This document shows, piece after piece, positions 34,623 to 43,589 of a stretch of DNA of 64,000 bases. The position numbers and the translations under genes were made by a program. The stretch is from Micromonospora sp. WMMD812 (GTDB taxonomy: Bacteria > Actinomycetota > Actinomycetes > Mycobacteriales > Micromonosporaceae): assembly GCF_027497215.1 (NCBI RefSeq), contig NZ_CP114904.1, positions 3,990,001 to 4,054,000 of the forward strand. The letters run 5' to 3'. Numbering within the stretch: position 1 is the first letter of the stretch; each line of letters begins with the position of its first letter. The notes beneath the pieces were generated by a model, which worked only from the letters and a program-made list of their open reading frames with translations, was not told where the DNA came from and made no database searches.

Positions 34623-35462
34623 ATGAACGGACTTCGTCCTCGTCGCCGGCTGCGGCTATGGCCATTCTGGGCTGCGCTCACGGCGGTCGTTCTGCTCAGC
34701 GTGGCGGTCGCGGTCACCGCCGGTCTGTTGCTATGGATCGGTCTCGGTCATCCCCCCGTAGCGCGGCGAGCGCCGCTAGGCGCCACCGAACTGCTCGACC
34801 TGACACGCATCGCCCTAGTGATCACAGGCGGGATCGGTGGCGTCGTCGCGCTCGTCGTTGCCTACCGCCGGCAACGACTCCACGAGCAAGCCGAAGTACG
34901 GGAGAGCGGGAAGCTGTTCAACGATCGGTTCATCGCCGCCAGCGCACAACTCGGCCATGACAGCGCCGCGGTACGTCTGGCTGGGGTCTACGCGATGGCC
35001 GAACTCGCCGACGACTCGCCCGACCATCTTCACACTTGCGTCGACGTGCTTTGCGCCTACCTACGCCTGCCCTACGAACCGAACCGGGACGCCGACGGGT
35101 GGAGGCCAGGGGAACGCGAGGTCCGCCTGTCCATCATCCGAATCATCGGCGACCACCTCCGCCCGTCGGCCCGGACAAGCTGGCAAGACCACAACTTTGA
35201 CTTCACCGGCACCGTCTTCGACGGCGGTGACCTGGATGAGGCCGTCTTCGCCGGCAAGACAGTCAGCTTCGCCGCCGCACGGTTCACCGGCGGAGTACTG
35301 CACCTCGAACGCGCCCGCTTTCAGGCCAACGCCAGTTTCCGTGACGCGCAGTTCGCCGGCGGCATCGTCGACCTGCGCGGCGCTGAATTCACGACACCTC
35401 CCGTGTTCAGCCACTCCCCGGGCCAGCCGCCGCCAGGTCTGCTGCTCGATACCCAAGCCTAG
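34623..35462 (+). CDS. pentapeptide-repeat membrane protein
   Basis: This protein of about 279 residues has two N-terminal transmembrane helices ('LWPFWAALTAVVLLSVAVAV' and 'LDLTRIALVITGGIGGVVAL'). A conserved linker 'NDRFIAASAQLGHDSAAVRL' is followed by 'AGVYAMAELADDSP'. C-terminal pentapeptide repeats include 'NFDFTGTVFDGGDLDEAVF' and 'ARFQANASFRDAQFAGG'. This is a frequent actinobacterial architecture of unknown function. The start is uncertain: ATGs at 34596 and 34623 are both possible, and the latter begins just before the basic stretch preceding the first helix. Confidence 0.8.
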   Translation: MNGLRPRRRLRLWPFWAALTAVVLLSVAVAVTAGLLLWIGLGHPPVARRAPLGATELLDLTRIALVITGGIGGVVALVVAYRRQRLHEQAEVRESGKLFNDRFIAASAQLGHDSAAVRLAGVYAMAELADDSPDHLHTCVDVLCAYLRLPYEPNRDADGWRPGEREVRLSIIRIIGDHLRPSARTSWQDHNFDFTGTVFDGGDLDEAVFAGKTVSFAAARFTGGVLHLERARFQANASFRDAQFAGGIVDLRGAEFTTPPVFSHSPGQPPPGLLLDTQA

Positions 35463-35728
35463 GTGGGTGCGATGTTCTCGGCTACATGACAGGACCTTGC
35501 GTCGGCGGCCATCCTGTCGCCCCTAGGCTCGCTGGATCTGACGCGCATCACCTGGCGGAGCCGCGTCGCACCTCAGTTGTCGGATCACACGCCGGCAGTC
35601 AACTGTCCTGCGGTTGATGGTTGACACGGTGGCCCCGATTGATGGTTTACATGATCGCTCTGGTGTCGCGTCGAGCGTGCAACGTGCGGCACGAAGAGCC
35701 ATTGGATAGGTGGACATCGGCTGCCACC

Positions 35729-36298
35729 ATGGCCGCCGTGGAGATCTTGCGGGCCTGGTGGCGCGTGCGTTACCCCGTCTACGCGGTCGGCATCCTGGTC
35801 GGGCTCGTCATGATGTGGCTGCCCGTCAAGACCGGGAACGACAACGATGCCTGGGAAGATCGGCTGCGAGCGGACGGTGTGCCGGTCCAGGCCGTCATCG
35901 ACGAGTTGATCCACAAGGGACGCAAAAGCGACACGATGCACCTGCGCTACGAGTTCGGAGGGGCCGAGCGGCGGGCCGAGGTCGGCTGTTGGGAGGTCTG
36001 TCTTCCGGCCGGCACTCCCGTGCGGATCTGGGTCGACCCCGAAGACCCGGGTGACTTCGTGACCGATTTCGGGACGCTGAGCGGGCATCGGGGCCGGGTC
36101 CAGGGGGTGATCGGCGCGGCGGGCCTGATCCTGGCCGGATCGATGGTGCTCGTCGGGTTCACCCGCCTCGACCGGCGACGGCGCGACCGCCGACAACGCG
36201 ACCGGCAACGGCAACAACGAGATCAGCGCCGACAGGAGATCGGGCCTGCCAGGGTCGGGACGAAACGCAAGCCGAGCAGACGGCGAACGACGAAATGA
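35729..36298 (+). CDS. DUF3592-like membrane protein
   Basis: This 189-residue protein has an N-terminal helix ('YPVYAVGILVGLVMMWLPV'), an extracytoplasmic domain with 'GVPVQAVIDELIHKGRKSD' and 'PAGTPVRIWVDPEDPGDFV', a second helix ('VIGAAGLILAGSMVLVGFT') and a strongly basic Arg/Gln-rich tail. The two-helix plan with a small central beta domain is that of DUF3592. Function unknown. It is the last gene before the first tRNA-derived att copy. Confidence 0.72.
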   Translation: MAAVEILRAWWRVRYPVYAVGILVGLVMMWLPVKTGNDNDAWEDRLRADGVPVQAVIDELIHKGRKSDTMHLRYEFGGAERRAEVGCWEVCLPAGTPVRIWVDPEDPGDFVTDFGTLSGHRGRVQGVIGAAGLILAGSMVLVGFTRLDRRRRDRRQRDRQRQQRDQRRQEIGPARVGTKRKPSRRRTTK

Positions 36299-36822
36299 CT
36301 CCGGTGTTCGGGAGCCACTTCGGCGACGGCATGCCATCGGACTTCAGGGGTGAGCCACACGCGTCACGCCGGATCGGCACCGGCACGACGGGCACGGAGG
36401 CCTCGAACGGAAGAACATCGATCGTGATCAAGGCAACGAGGTGGTGCCCCCGGCAGGATTCGAACCTGCGACGCACGGTTTAGGAAGTGTGGACACGGGC
36501 GGAAGCCGCTCGGCAATGACCTGGTTCGACCTGCGCCGCCACGCTGGCTGCCACGTCCAGGAGCTGACCGCCGTTGGCCGCCGTCGCCCATCCCAACGGG
36601 CACGCAACGGGCACGGGTCGACTGTCAGCGGCCGAGGGATTATGAGATCAAGATGCCGGCATCGATGACCTGGGCACATGGTGGGCTAACAGCGGAAACG
36701 CCTTTCGACATCTCACACCAGTCCCCCGCCATCCGCCGGCCTCTTGCGGACCCAGATGCGGACCGGCGACAGCTGAGGGGTCGAGCGCGACTCACCCGGC
36801 CGACAGCCTGCCACCCATCCAG
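36299..36822. other. noncoding left edge of the island
   Basis: These 520 bp hold no convincing gene. They contain the partial tRNA-Arg copy (36442-36486). About 110 bp to its right is a paired direct repeat GGGCACG at 36598-36604 and 36609-36615, spaced 11 bp, like integrase arm sites. Nothing else is recognised. Confidence 0.6.
36442..36486 (-). repeat. partial tRNA-Arg(CCT), 3' half: attachment-site copy
   Basis: The segment matches the 3' half of the intact tRNA-Arg at 38669-38744 (CCA end, acceptor strand, T arm, variable loop and anticodon-loop) with one mismatch over 45 bp. Homology stops exactly at the end of the anticodon-loop sequence TTAGGAA. It is the left boundary of the integrated DNA. 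Confidence 0.85.
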
Positions 36823-37305
36823 CTACTTCCCCTCGGTCACCCGAAAGGGCGCGTAGCCGATGGGAAGCCGCATCACTTCTAGGTCATTGAAAATCAAGGT
36901 GAGGTTGTGTCCGTTCATCTCAATGTGAACCTCGTGGAAGTCGATTCCGACCCGCTCGGCCCACTCCTGGGCGCGCTGCGAATCGGCGATCCGCTGTGCT
37001 CCGGGGTAGATGGCCTGCCATCTCACCGCCCACACGTAGCCGTCGAGATCCGGCCCGCTCTCCGGGTCCGTCAGACCTTTGTCCAAGGAACCGCGCCAGG
37101 TATCCGGGCTCAGGGCCGTGGTCGCCTCGGCCACGACGCAGCACGTGAAGAGGTAACGGAGATGCGCCGGCTCGATGCCCGTCCTCGGGTCGGCGGCCGC
37201 GTAGACCACGACCTCGTAGTCGCGCATGTAGTCGGTGTAGGCGTGGTACATCACCGCCTGGTCGAAGACTTCGTCCAAGGCCCGGTCCAACTCACTGACC
37301 TCCAT
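36823..37305 (-). CDS. YxiG-like hypothetical protein
   Basis: This 160-residue soluble protein starts MEVSELDRALDEVFDQAVMY and continues 'YTDYMRDYEVVVYAAADPRTG' (quoted in part), 'PDLDGYVWAVRWQAIYPGA' and 'HIEMNGHNLTLIFNDLEVMR'. I associate this pattern with the YxiG-like family often annotated in Streptomyces and Micromonospora. No catalytic residues are evident. The tail 'RLPIGYAPFRVTEGK' is unremarkable. It lies in the small left element. Confidence 0.65.
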   Translation of the reverse strand: MEVSELDRALDEVFDQAVMYHAYTDYMRDYEVVVYAAADPRTGIEPAHLRYLFTCCVVAEATTALSPDTWRGSLDKGLTDPESGPDLDGYVWAVRWQAIYPGAQRIADSQRAQEWAERVGIDFHEVHIEMNGHNLTLIFNDLEVMRLPIGYAPFRVTEGK

Positions 37306-37550
37306 GCCGCCCGTTCTACCAGGCACCGCACGGCCTTTTTGTTTAGAAGAAGATCGCGGATGACTGGTCACGGTAACCCGCCCCTGCTCAAGCCGTCCGT
37401 CACTGTCGGATCACGTCGGCGCTGGTTGCGGCCTTGGCTGTACGAATGGCGGTGGGGCGCTGCCCACGACACGGCGCGGGCTGGGCTCGCGGGGCACCAG
37501 GAACGGATCTCCAGGGCTACGCTGTGCCGCACCTAGCAAGGGGAGAGTCG

Positions 37551-38360
37551 GTGCGACATCGACTGTGGGGCGTCGCATTGCTGCTGCTCGGCGCGGTGCT
37601 ACTAGGCACGGCCGGTCTGAGCATCGGCTCCTGGTATGGCGGTCGCGGCACCGTACCGCTCAGCTCCGACCGGGCTCAGGAGGTGGCAGCGGAGCTGCTG
37701 CCCGGGGCCGAGCCAACCGGTAGCACCATGCTCCACCGTGCCTTTCGGTACGGCGTCTTCTTAGCCACAGATGATTTCGGTTCCGCTCACGCCAACTTCC
37801 ACTACGGCGACGGCTACGGCGTCCGCGCCGACTGCGCGCTCTCAGACCAGCTACGGCGCAACGCCGAATCGCGGGGGTGGCAGGACCTCCATCGCGTTCC
37901 GGGCGACCCGTGCGACGGCTGGCGAGCCGAGGCGGACGGTCTGATGGTCACGCTCACCCATCGGGCGACCGGGTCGACGCTGAACGTCATGCCGGCCGCG
38001 CCGGACAGGTTCCTCACCTCCACGCTCACTGGCACCCTCCTCGGCGCCGCCGCCGGCACGGCGCTTTTCTGGCTGGTGGCGCGGCGACGTCCGCCCGTAC
38101 CCCGGCTAGTGCGCACGCTGGTGACGGTCGCCCTACTCCCGGGGGCCGCACTCACCTGGGCGGACCTGTTCACGTACCGGTTCGCCGAGCCGGTGTGGCC
38201 CATCTGGCGGTCACTCGGTCCCCTGCTGGTGCCGCTGTGGCTTGTGCTTCTGCTGGCCGGTTTGATCGTTCTCGCAAGGCGGCAGAAACCGAACGGCCTC
38301 GCCACCGAGACCACGGCCGCCGTGAACGGAACTAGCCCAAGTGGCAGCAGGGGTACCTAG
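37551..38360 (+). CDS. membrane protein of unknown function
   Basis: This 269-residue protein has an N-terminal helix ('LWGVALLLLGAVLLGTAGL'), an extracytoplasmic domain of about 150 residues with two Cys ('RADCALSD', 'PGDPCDGW') that could form a disulfide, and three C-terminal helices ('LLGAAAGTALFWLVA', 'LVTVALLPGAALTW', 'LVPLWLVLLLAGLIVLA'). GGGGAGA precedes the GTG by 4 nt. I recognise no family. It is in the small left element. Confidence 0.65.
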   Translation: MRHRLWGVALLLLGAVLLGTAGLSIGSWYGGRGTVPLSSDRAQEVAAELLPGAEPTGSTMLHRAFRYGVFLATDDFGSAHANFHYGDGYGVRADCALSDQLRRNAESRGWQDLHRVPGDPCDGWRAEADGLMVTLTHRATGSTLNVMPAAPDRFLTSTLTGTLLGAAAGTALFWLVARRRPPVPRLVRTLVTVALLPGAALTWADLFTYRFAEPVWPIWRSLGPLLVPLWLVLLLAGLIVLARRQKPNGLATETTAAVNGTSPSGSRGT

Positions 38361-38604
38361 CAGGCTGTGCACCGTCGAACTGGCGCGGGATGGGATCTTG
38401 CATCCTCACGGACTGTGCGGCGGCATCTCTGAGGGCCGGGGTTCGGGGTGGAGCCCCGGTGCCTTCAAAGGTCTTGTCGTCCGTCAGCGTCGCCGGTCGG
38501 CCCGGCCGATGCCGGCCGGAGGTCGCCAGCAGGCCGGGGCCGGGCCGGCGCGGCCCGCGTCGCGGGCAGCTTGACGCGAGCAGGGCGAAGCTGGCGAGGC
38601 GATC

Positions 38605-38623
38605 GGGCACACCGCGGGCACAC
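38605..38623. repeat. paired direct repeat, candidate integrase arm site
   Basis: GGGCACAC occurs at 38605-38612 and again at 38616-38623, an 11-bp period. Similar 11-bp pairs lie at 36598-36615, 38841-38860 and 38938-38956, all close to an att copy. This fits paired arm-type sites for a tyrosine integrase. The rest of the 308-bp gap before the tRNA holds nothing I recognise. Confidence 0.4.
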
Positions 38624-38668
38624 GAGCCCCGAGAGGCGGATGAGTGATCGGTGATCAAAGCTGTGACC

Positions 38669-38744
38669 TGGTGCCCCCGGCAGGATTCGAACCTGCGACA
38701 CACGGTTTAGGAAACCGTTGCTCTATCCCCTGAGCTACGAGGGC
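38669..38744 (-). tRNA. tRNA-Arg (anticodon CCT), intact
   Basis: The minus strand starts GCCCTCGTAGCTCAGGGGAT and folds as a full cloverleaf. The acceptor stem is GCCCTCG/CGGGGGC with one G-U pair, the anticodon stem ACGGT/ACCGT holds the loop TTCCTAA (anticodon CCT), the T arm contains GGTTCGAATCC, and an encoded CCA ends the gene. It reads AGG codons. This is the only intact copy in the window and it lies inside the island. Confidence 0.95.
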
Positions 38745-39323
38745 GCGAGGGCCCAGTCTAGCGACCTGGGGGTTCACCTGGGGTGGCAGGGAGTCGCCCA
38801 CGTTCACCCACGTTCCCCGAACCGGCGTTGTCCCAGCCCAGGAGCACACCCGGAGCACACGGGCCCCGGTTTGCGACCGGCGGTCGGCCGCGGTGACCCG
38901 CGTTGACATCGGTTGACCCGGGTTGGCATGCGCTGCAGAGCACACACCGCGCACATCATCGAAGATCATGTGGGGCTACCCGCAATCGGGCGGCTGGCTG
39001 CCTCGAAGGGCCACTGTCGTGGGGTTCAACCAGCACGGCGCTGTGCGGAGAAGGCACCAGTGGCCGCGGCCTCAGCACAGTTCGTGGTTCAGCATGCCGC
39101 GAGTCTCATGGCCAACGCTGATCGCCCGCACTTACTCTGGAGGCACCCGTATCCCGATCCGCAGAACACGTACGACATGTCGTACGGCGGCTCAGCCCGA
39201 CATGTCGACGATCGAAGGCCGCAGCAGACTGCTACTGCAAATCCAATTCGGCTCACCGACCGGTATGCGATCAACGCGCCTGACCCGGTTACCGGCAACA
39301 GCGTGCCGGGAGGGAACTATCGG
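38745..39323. other. attP-like region with iterons, no gene
   Basis: No convincing gene is present. The first 45 bp resemble the flank of the broken tRNA copy at the right end. Then come short tandem repeats with about 10-11-bp period: CACGTTC at 38799 and 38809, GGAGCACAC at 38841 and 38852, GTTGAC at 38902 and 38912 with GTTGGC at 38922, and GAGCACAC/GCGCACAT at 38938 and 38949. Such iterons are typical of integrase/excisionase binding regions. Nothing is recognised from 38960 on. Confidence 0.5.
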
Positions 39324-39551
39324 TCAGTCAGACCGTCGCCGATAGTGCAGCCCTGGTGCACGGTCGAGATCAAGAACGAAGCCACTCGGCGCCGACACGT
39401 TGTTGTTCCCCGCAGCCAGAGGGATATCCAGTGTGAGCTTGTAGCCGTCCGCAGCGTACGTGGACCCGCTGCAGATGAGCCGGTCGGGGGTTCCCCGACG
39501 CCACAAGCACAGCGAGCCCGCGCTGCGAGTCAGGCGTACCGCGCCGGGCAC
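39324..39551 (-). pseudogene. fragment resembling the end of a carbohydrate-binding module
   Basis: The minus frame ends 'GYKLTLDIPLAAGNNNVSAP' ... 'FVLDLDRAPG'. This is the last-strand pattern of CBM6/CBM35 modules (xVxLxAGxNxV...xxLDxxxV). The fragment has no start and its 5' end runs into the integrase remnant, so it is a leftover. The resemblance is modest. Confidence 0.3.
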
Positions 39552-39559
39552 GCTGCGTG

Positions 39560-39808
39560 TTCGCGTCGATCGTGAGGTGGGTCAGCCATCCGGTGAGGTA
39601 CTCGGCGACGGTGGGCATGTCGGCCAGCGCACCGTCACCGCGCAGCCGTTCGCGGATGCGGTCGACCTCGGGCAAGGGACGTTTGGCGCGTACGGCGGCT
39701 TGCAGCAGTTCGGCGATCTCGGTACGGCGACGCCGGTCACCATTGGCGAGGGCGAGCAGGTCACGGGCGTGGTCGAGTTCGTGGGACTGTCCGGATCTTC
39801 GTGTGTGA
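39560..39808 (-). pseudogene. N-terminal remnant of a tyrosine integrase
   Basis: The frame reads 'HELDHARDLLALANGDRRRR' ... 'KRPLPEVDRIRERLRGDGAL' ... 'MPTVAEYLTGWLTHLTIDAN' and then loses the pattern. This is the linker and start of the core-binding domain of actinobacterial tyrosine recombinases (xxVxEYLxxWL...xxTxR). The catalytic R-H-R-Y half is missing. Upstream it is cut by the terminal repeat of the IS256-family element. It is the likely former integrase of the right element. Confidence 0.6.
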
Positions 39809-41182
39809 GGCGGTGATCGCGTTCTCAGTTTCCGGTGATGCGCTCGCCGTAGAACATGGCGAGGGAGTTCAGGGCCTGCTTCCAGCCGCCGGTCTTGCCG
39901 GTGACGTTAGCCCGGTTCGGCCGCGGGCTGCGAATGACCAGGTAGAGCACCTTGAGCGCGGCCTGTTCGTTGGGGAGTGCCCGCGACGGCGGGTGGCCTG
40001 GCGAACCGGGCGTTGAGTGACTCGATCGCGTTCGTGGTGTAGACAACCCGGCGGATCTGCGGCGGGAACGCTAGGAACGGAGTGAACTGCTCCCACGCCG
40101 AGCGCCACAACCGGATGATCGCCGGGTATTTCGTGCCCCATACGTGGTCGAACTCGGCGAACCGCTGCTCGGCGGCCTCGACCGTCGGGGCGGTGTAGAC
40201 CTGCCGTAGCGCTTTGGTGATCTGGCTCCAGTGCGCCTTGGACGCATAGCGCAGCCTCGCGCGGACCAGGTGGACCACGCACAGCTGCACCGTCGCCAGG
40301 GGCCAGATCTCGCCGATCGCGTCCGGCAGGCCCTTGAGCCCGTCGCACGCCACTATGCACACGTCCTCAACCCCGCGGATACACAGCTCGGCGAGGGTGG
40401 CCATCCACGCCTTGGCGCCCTCGCCGCCGGTGCCCACCCATGGGCCCAGCACGTCGCGTTCGCCGGCGAGATTGATACCGACCGCGACATACACAGGCCG
40501 GTTGGCGACCTGGCCCTCGCGGATCTTCACCACGATCGCGTCGATCAGCACCACCGGGGTAGATCCGGTCGAGTGGACGCGACTGCCAGGCGTTCAGTTC
40601 GTCGACGACCTTGTCGGTGACCCGGGAGCTCAGGTCGCGGGAGACGTCGACGTCGTAGATGTCGCCCAGGTGCGCCTGGATCTCCCCGATCGTCAGGCCC
40701 GTGGCATACAACGAGATGACGGCCTCGTCGAAACCCTCGACCCGGCGGGCGTGCTTGGGCACGATCTGCGGCTCGAACACCCCGGCCCGATCCCGCGGCA
40801 CCTGCAACTGCACCGGACCGACCTCGGTCTGCACCGTCTTCGGCGAACTGCCGTTGCGGTGGTTGCCCCGGCCCCACCCGGCCGGACCGCCCTTCTCATA
40901 GCCGAGGTGCTCGGTCATCTCCGCCTCAAGGGCGGCCTGCAGCACCGTGCGGATGACCTGGCTGAGCAGGCCACCAGGCCCGACCAGCGACACACCCTGC
41001 GCCCGGGCCTGATCGATCAGCTCTTGGGCAATCCGCACGTCCAACCCCGCCGAAGCCTGACCCTCGCCAGCACCCGCGCCCTCGGCAGCGGTGTCCTTGT
41101 TCGTCAACGGTGATCCTTCCCGGCCGAAGCAACCGCTCCAGCCTGCCGGATCACCGCCTCACACACGATCTTTCTGACAGAC
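39785..41182 (-). mobile_element. IS256-family insertion sequence, degenerate
   Basis: About 1.4 kb are bounded by inverted repeats with the shared core GATC(T)TCGTGTGTGAGGCGGTGATC (left) / GATCGTGTGTGAGGCGGTGATC (right), beginning GACTGTCC and GTCTGTCA respectively. It contains a single transposase reading frame on the minus strand, broken by frameshifts. It interrupts the integrase remnant on its left side. Confidence 0.8.
39825..41107 (-). pseudogene. IS256-family (mutator) transposase, frameshifted
   Basis: This is a DDE transposase with typical mutator-family blocks: 'ALEAEMTEHLGYEKGG' (N-terminal), 'GLTIGEIQAHLGDIYDVDVS', 'VLIDAIVVKIREGQVANRPV' (first Asp), 'IVACDGLKGLPDAI' (second Asp), 'YTTNAIESLNARF' and the C-terminal 'GGWKQALNSLAMFYGERI'. 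These lie in three different frames. One shift is near 40555, explained by an extra C in a C run, and at least one more lies near 40010. The enzyme is therefore inactive unless these are sequencing errors. Confidence 0.85.
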
Positions 41183-41209
41183 CCGACCTCGCGGAATGCG
41201 GTGGGGGTG

Positions 41210-42662
41210 TGCAACGTGGACGCAGCCGCCTGTCGATCATGTGTTTGTGAGGACTACAAGATCGAAGGCGGCTGCTGCTGCCAGGGTAGCGGCTGGGTGT
41301 GCGGTGCGGGCGCGGGCCGGGCTGTTGCAGCGGCTGCGGTCGTGCTTCGCTCGGACGCAGACGTGGCAGCATGCGGGAAGATACATGTCCGCGCTGGTCA
41401 GTCAGGTGCCCAAGCGCAACGGATGGACCATCGCCGAGCAGATCGGGGACGCCACGCCGGACCGTACTCAGCGGCTGCTGAACCGGGCGGTCTGGGACAC
41501 GACGGCCGCGATGAGCCAGGTCCGGCGGTTCGCCGCTGCGGGTCTGGACGAGGCGGCGAGCCGTCGGCGGCGGCGTGGCCTGGTGGTCGGTGCGTTGGAC
41601 GAGACGGGCCAGCCGAAGCAGGGCATCGCGACGTGTGGGGTGAAGCGGCAGTACATGGGGTGCGCGGGTCGAGTCGCGAACGGGATCAACACTGTGCACC
41701 TGTCCTACGTTCGGGAAAAGACGGGGCACGCGTTGATCGGTGCGCGTCAGTGGATCCCGGCCGAGCACATCACCGACCCGGTGACCTCGGCCGCTATGGG
41801 ACTGCCGCCAGAGGTGGAGTTCCGCACCAAGGGCCAGTTGGCCATCGATATCTGTGCTGATGCATTCGCCGACGGTCTGGTGTTCGACTTCGCCTGCGGC
41901 GACGAGGTGTACGGCAACTGCACACAGTTGCGGGAGTTCTTCGAGCAGCACGGGCAGGCGTACGTCCTGCGGGTCGCCTCCACCTTCATGATCGGCCTGC
42001 CCTCCGAGGCGAAGCTGACCTGCGCGCAGGCAGTCAAGCTGCTGGTCAGGGACAAGCGCCGGTGGGAGGTCCGCTCGGCCGGTAGCGGGTCGAAGGGACA
42101 GCGCTGGTACGCCTGGGCGTGGATCGTCACCGCGTCGCCCCGCCATCATCTGCTGGTCCGCCGTCACCTGCGCACCGGTGAGCTGGCCTTCCACTACTGC
42201 CATGTGCCCGAGGGGCAGATCCTGACCAAGACGAGGCTGATCCGCGCTGCCGGGCTGCGCTGGCCGGTCGAGGAGGATTTCGAGTTCAGCAAGGACCACT
42301 TCGGCCTGGACCAGTGCCAGGCAAGGCTCTACACCGCGATCCAGCGGCACACGGTGCTGGCCGCCCTCGCGGTCTGCGCGGTTACCGCCGCCTGCCTCGC
42401 CGACCGCACCGACACCCAAGCGCCGCCGCCGAGCACACCTGACCCAGCCACCGCCACCCGAACCCGGAATGATCCCGCTGACCGTCCCCGAGGTCAAACG
42501 ACTACTCGCCAACGCCCTCCGCCATCCGAAACCGCCCGGCCACGACACGCACTGGCTCACCTGGCGACGCCGTCACCAGGCCCGCGCACGCTGGTTCCAC
42601 CAACGCACACGCCTGAACCGGGACTACGCCCTGGTCAGCTAGCAATTGGCGGCTGCCGTACT
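41210..42662 (+). mobile_element. IS701-family insertion sequence
   Basis: The transposase is flanked by short imperfect inverted repeats sharing GGACGCAGCCGCC (left, about 41218-41230) and its inverse GGCGGCTGCCGTAC (right, about 42649-42662). The exact ends are not certain. It directly abuts the IS256- and IS5-family elements. Confidence 0.6.
41247..42642 (+). pseudogene. IS701-family transposase with C-terminal frameshift
   Basis: This is a DDE transposase of the IS701 type: 'PKRNGWTIAEQIGDATPDRTQ', 'LDETGQPKQGIATCGVKRQY' (first Asp), 'FACGDEVYGNCTQLREFF' (second Asp) and 'EDFEFSKDHFGLDQCQARLY' (Glu). Near 42460 the frame shifts: the original frame becomes Thr/Pro/Arg low complexity. A neighbouring frame gives the expected ending 'IPLTVPEVKRLLANALRH' ... 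'RWFHQRTRLNRDYALVS' and stops at 42640. The core is intact; the tail is out of frame. GTG start giving VRTTRSKAAAAARV. Confidence 0.8.
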
Positions 42663-42665
42663 AAC

Positions 42666-43558
42666 TAAGGGACGTCTCGTAACCCCGGTGTCTGTCTGGT
42701 AGGGACGATCATCGAGGATGCCTGTGTGCAGGTGATCTCCGCAGCCCGGACCGAGTGGATCTTTCCGTTCACCGGGCTGCAGCCCGCCCAGTTCCGGCGG
42801 CTGGTCCGCCTGGTCGCCGAGCGGGGCGGGGATGCCATCGCGGACGGCCGGCCGGGCCGGCAGTGGACACTCGACCTGCCCGACCGGGTGCTGCTGGTTG
42901 CCGCGTACTGGCGTACCAACCTGACGATGCGACAGATCGGCCCGCTGTTCGGGGTGTCGCATTCTGCGGCGCACCGGGTCATCGACACCCTCGGCCCGCT
43001 CCTCGCACTGGCGCCGGCGCGGCGGCGGCCGGCCGAGCAGATCGCCATCGTCGACGGCACCCTGATCCCGACCCGGGACCACCGACTGGCCGCGCCGAGC
43101 AAGAACTACCGCTACTCGACGAACCTGCAGGTTGCCATCGACGCCAGCACCCGCCTGGCCATCGCCCTCGGCGACCCGCAGCCAGGCAATCGCAACGACA
43201 CGATCGTCTACCGCACCTCGGGCATTGATCAGATGCTGGACGGGCGACCGGTCATGGCCGACGGCGGCTACCAGGGCAACCGCGAGGTGATCATGCCGTA
43301 CCGCAAGCCACGCGACGGCAGCCCGCTACCGGGCTGGAAGCAAGACCTCAACGCCCAGCACCGCACCGTCCGAGCGCAGGTCGAACACGCCCTGGCCAGG
43401 ATGAAGTGCTTCAAGATCCCGCGCGACTACCGCCGCGCCGCCCGCACATTGGCCGACACCGCTTCCGGTATCGCCCACCTGCACAACATCATCCTGGCAG
43501 GGTGACCGCCCGCCCCCTACCGGGCAACGCCTTCACCGAGTTACGAGACGTCCTTTAG
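42666..43558 (+). mobile_element. IS5-family insertion sequence, apparently intact
   Basis: The 893-bp element has terminal inverted repeats CTAAGGGACGTCTCGTAAC (left) and GTTACGAGACGTCCTTTAG (right), 18 of 19 bases matched. It contains one complete transposase gene. No clear target duplication is visible. Confidence 0.85.
42726..43505 (+). CDS. IS5-family transposase
   Basis: This is a complete transposase of 259 residues. A helix-turn-helix is at 'TMRQIGPLFGVSHSAAHRVI'. The DDE catalytic core shows 'AIVDGTLIPTRDH' (first Asp), 'VMADGGYQGNREVIMPYRK' (second Asp) and 'RAQVEHALARMKCFKI' (Glu). The ends of the element flank it closely. It is the best-preserved transposase in the island and could be active. 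Confidence 0.88.
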   Translation: MQVISAARTEWIFPFTGLQPAQFRRLVRLVAERGGDAIADGRPGRQWTLDLPDRVLLVAAYWRTNLTMRQIGPLFGVSHSAAHRVIDTLGPLLALAPARRRPAEQIAIVDGTLIPTRDHRLAAPSKNYRYSTNLQVAIDASTRLAIALGDPQPGNRNDTIVYRTSGIDQMLDGRPVMADGGYQGNREVIMPYRKPRDGSPLPGWKQDLNAQHRTVRAQVEHALARMKCFKIPRDYRRAARTLADTASGIAHLHNIILAG

Positions 43559-43589
43559 CCTCGAAGCAAGTTGATTGAATTGTTGGGGC

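Noticed and set aside
36441-36668. Short plus-strand frame starting in the partial tRNA
   Set aside because: The first codons are simply the tRNA antisense sequence. The remainder shows no coding character.
38923-39345. Possible 140-residue plus-strand gene
   Set aside because: It crosses the iteron region, has no motif or ribosome site, and its codon use does not match the neighbours.
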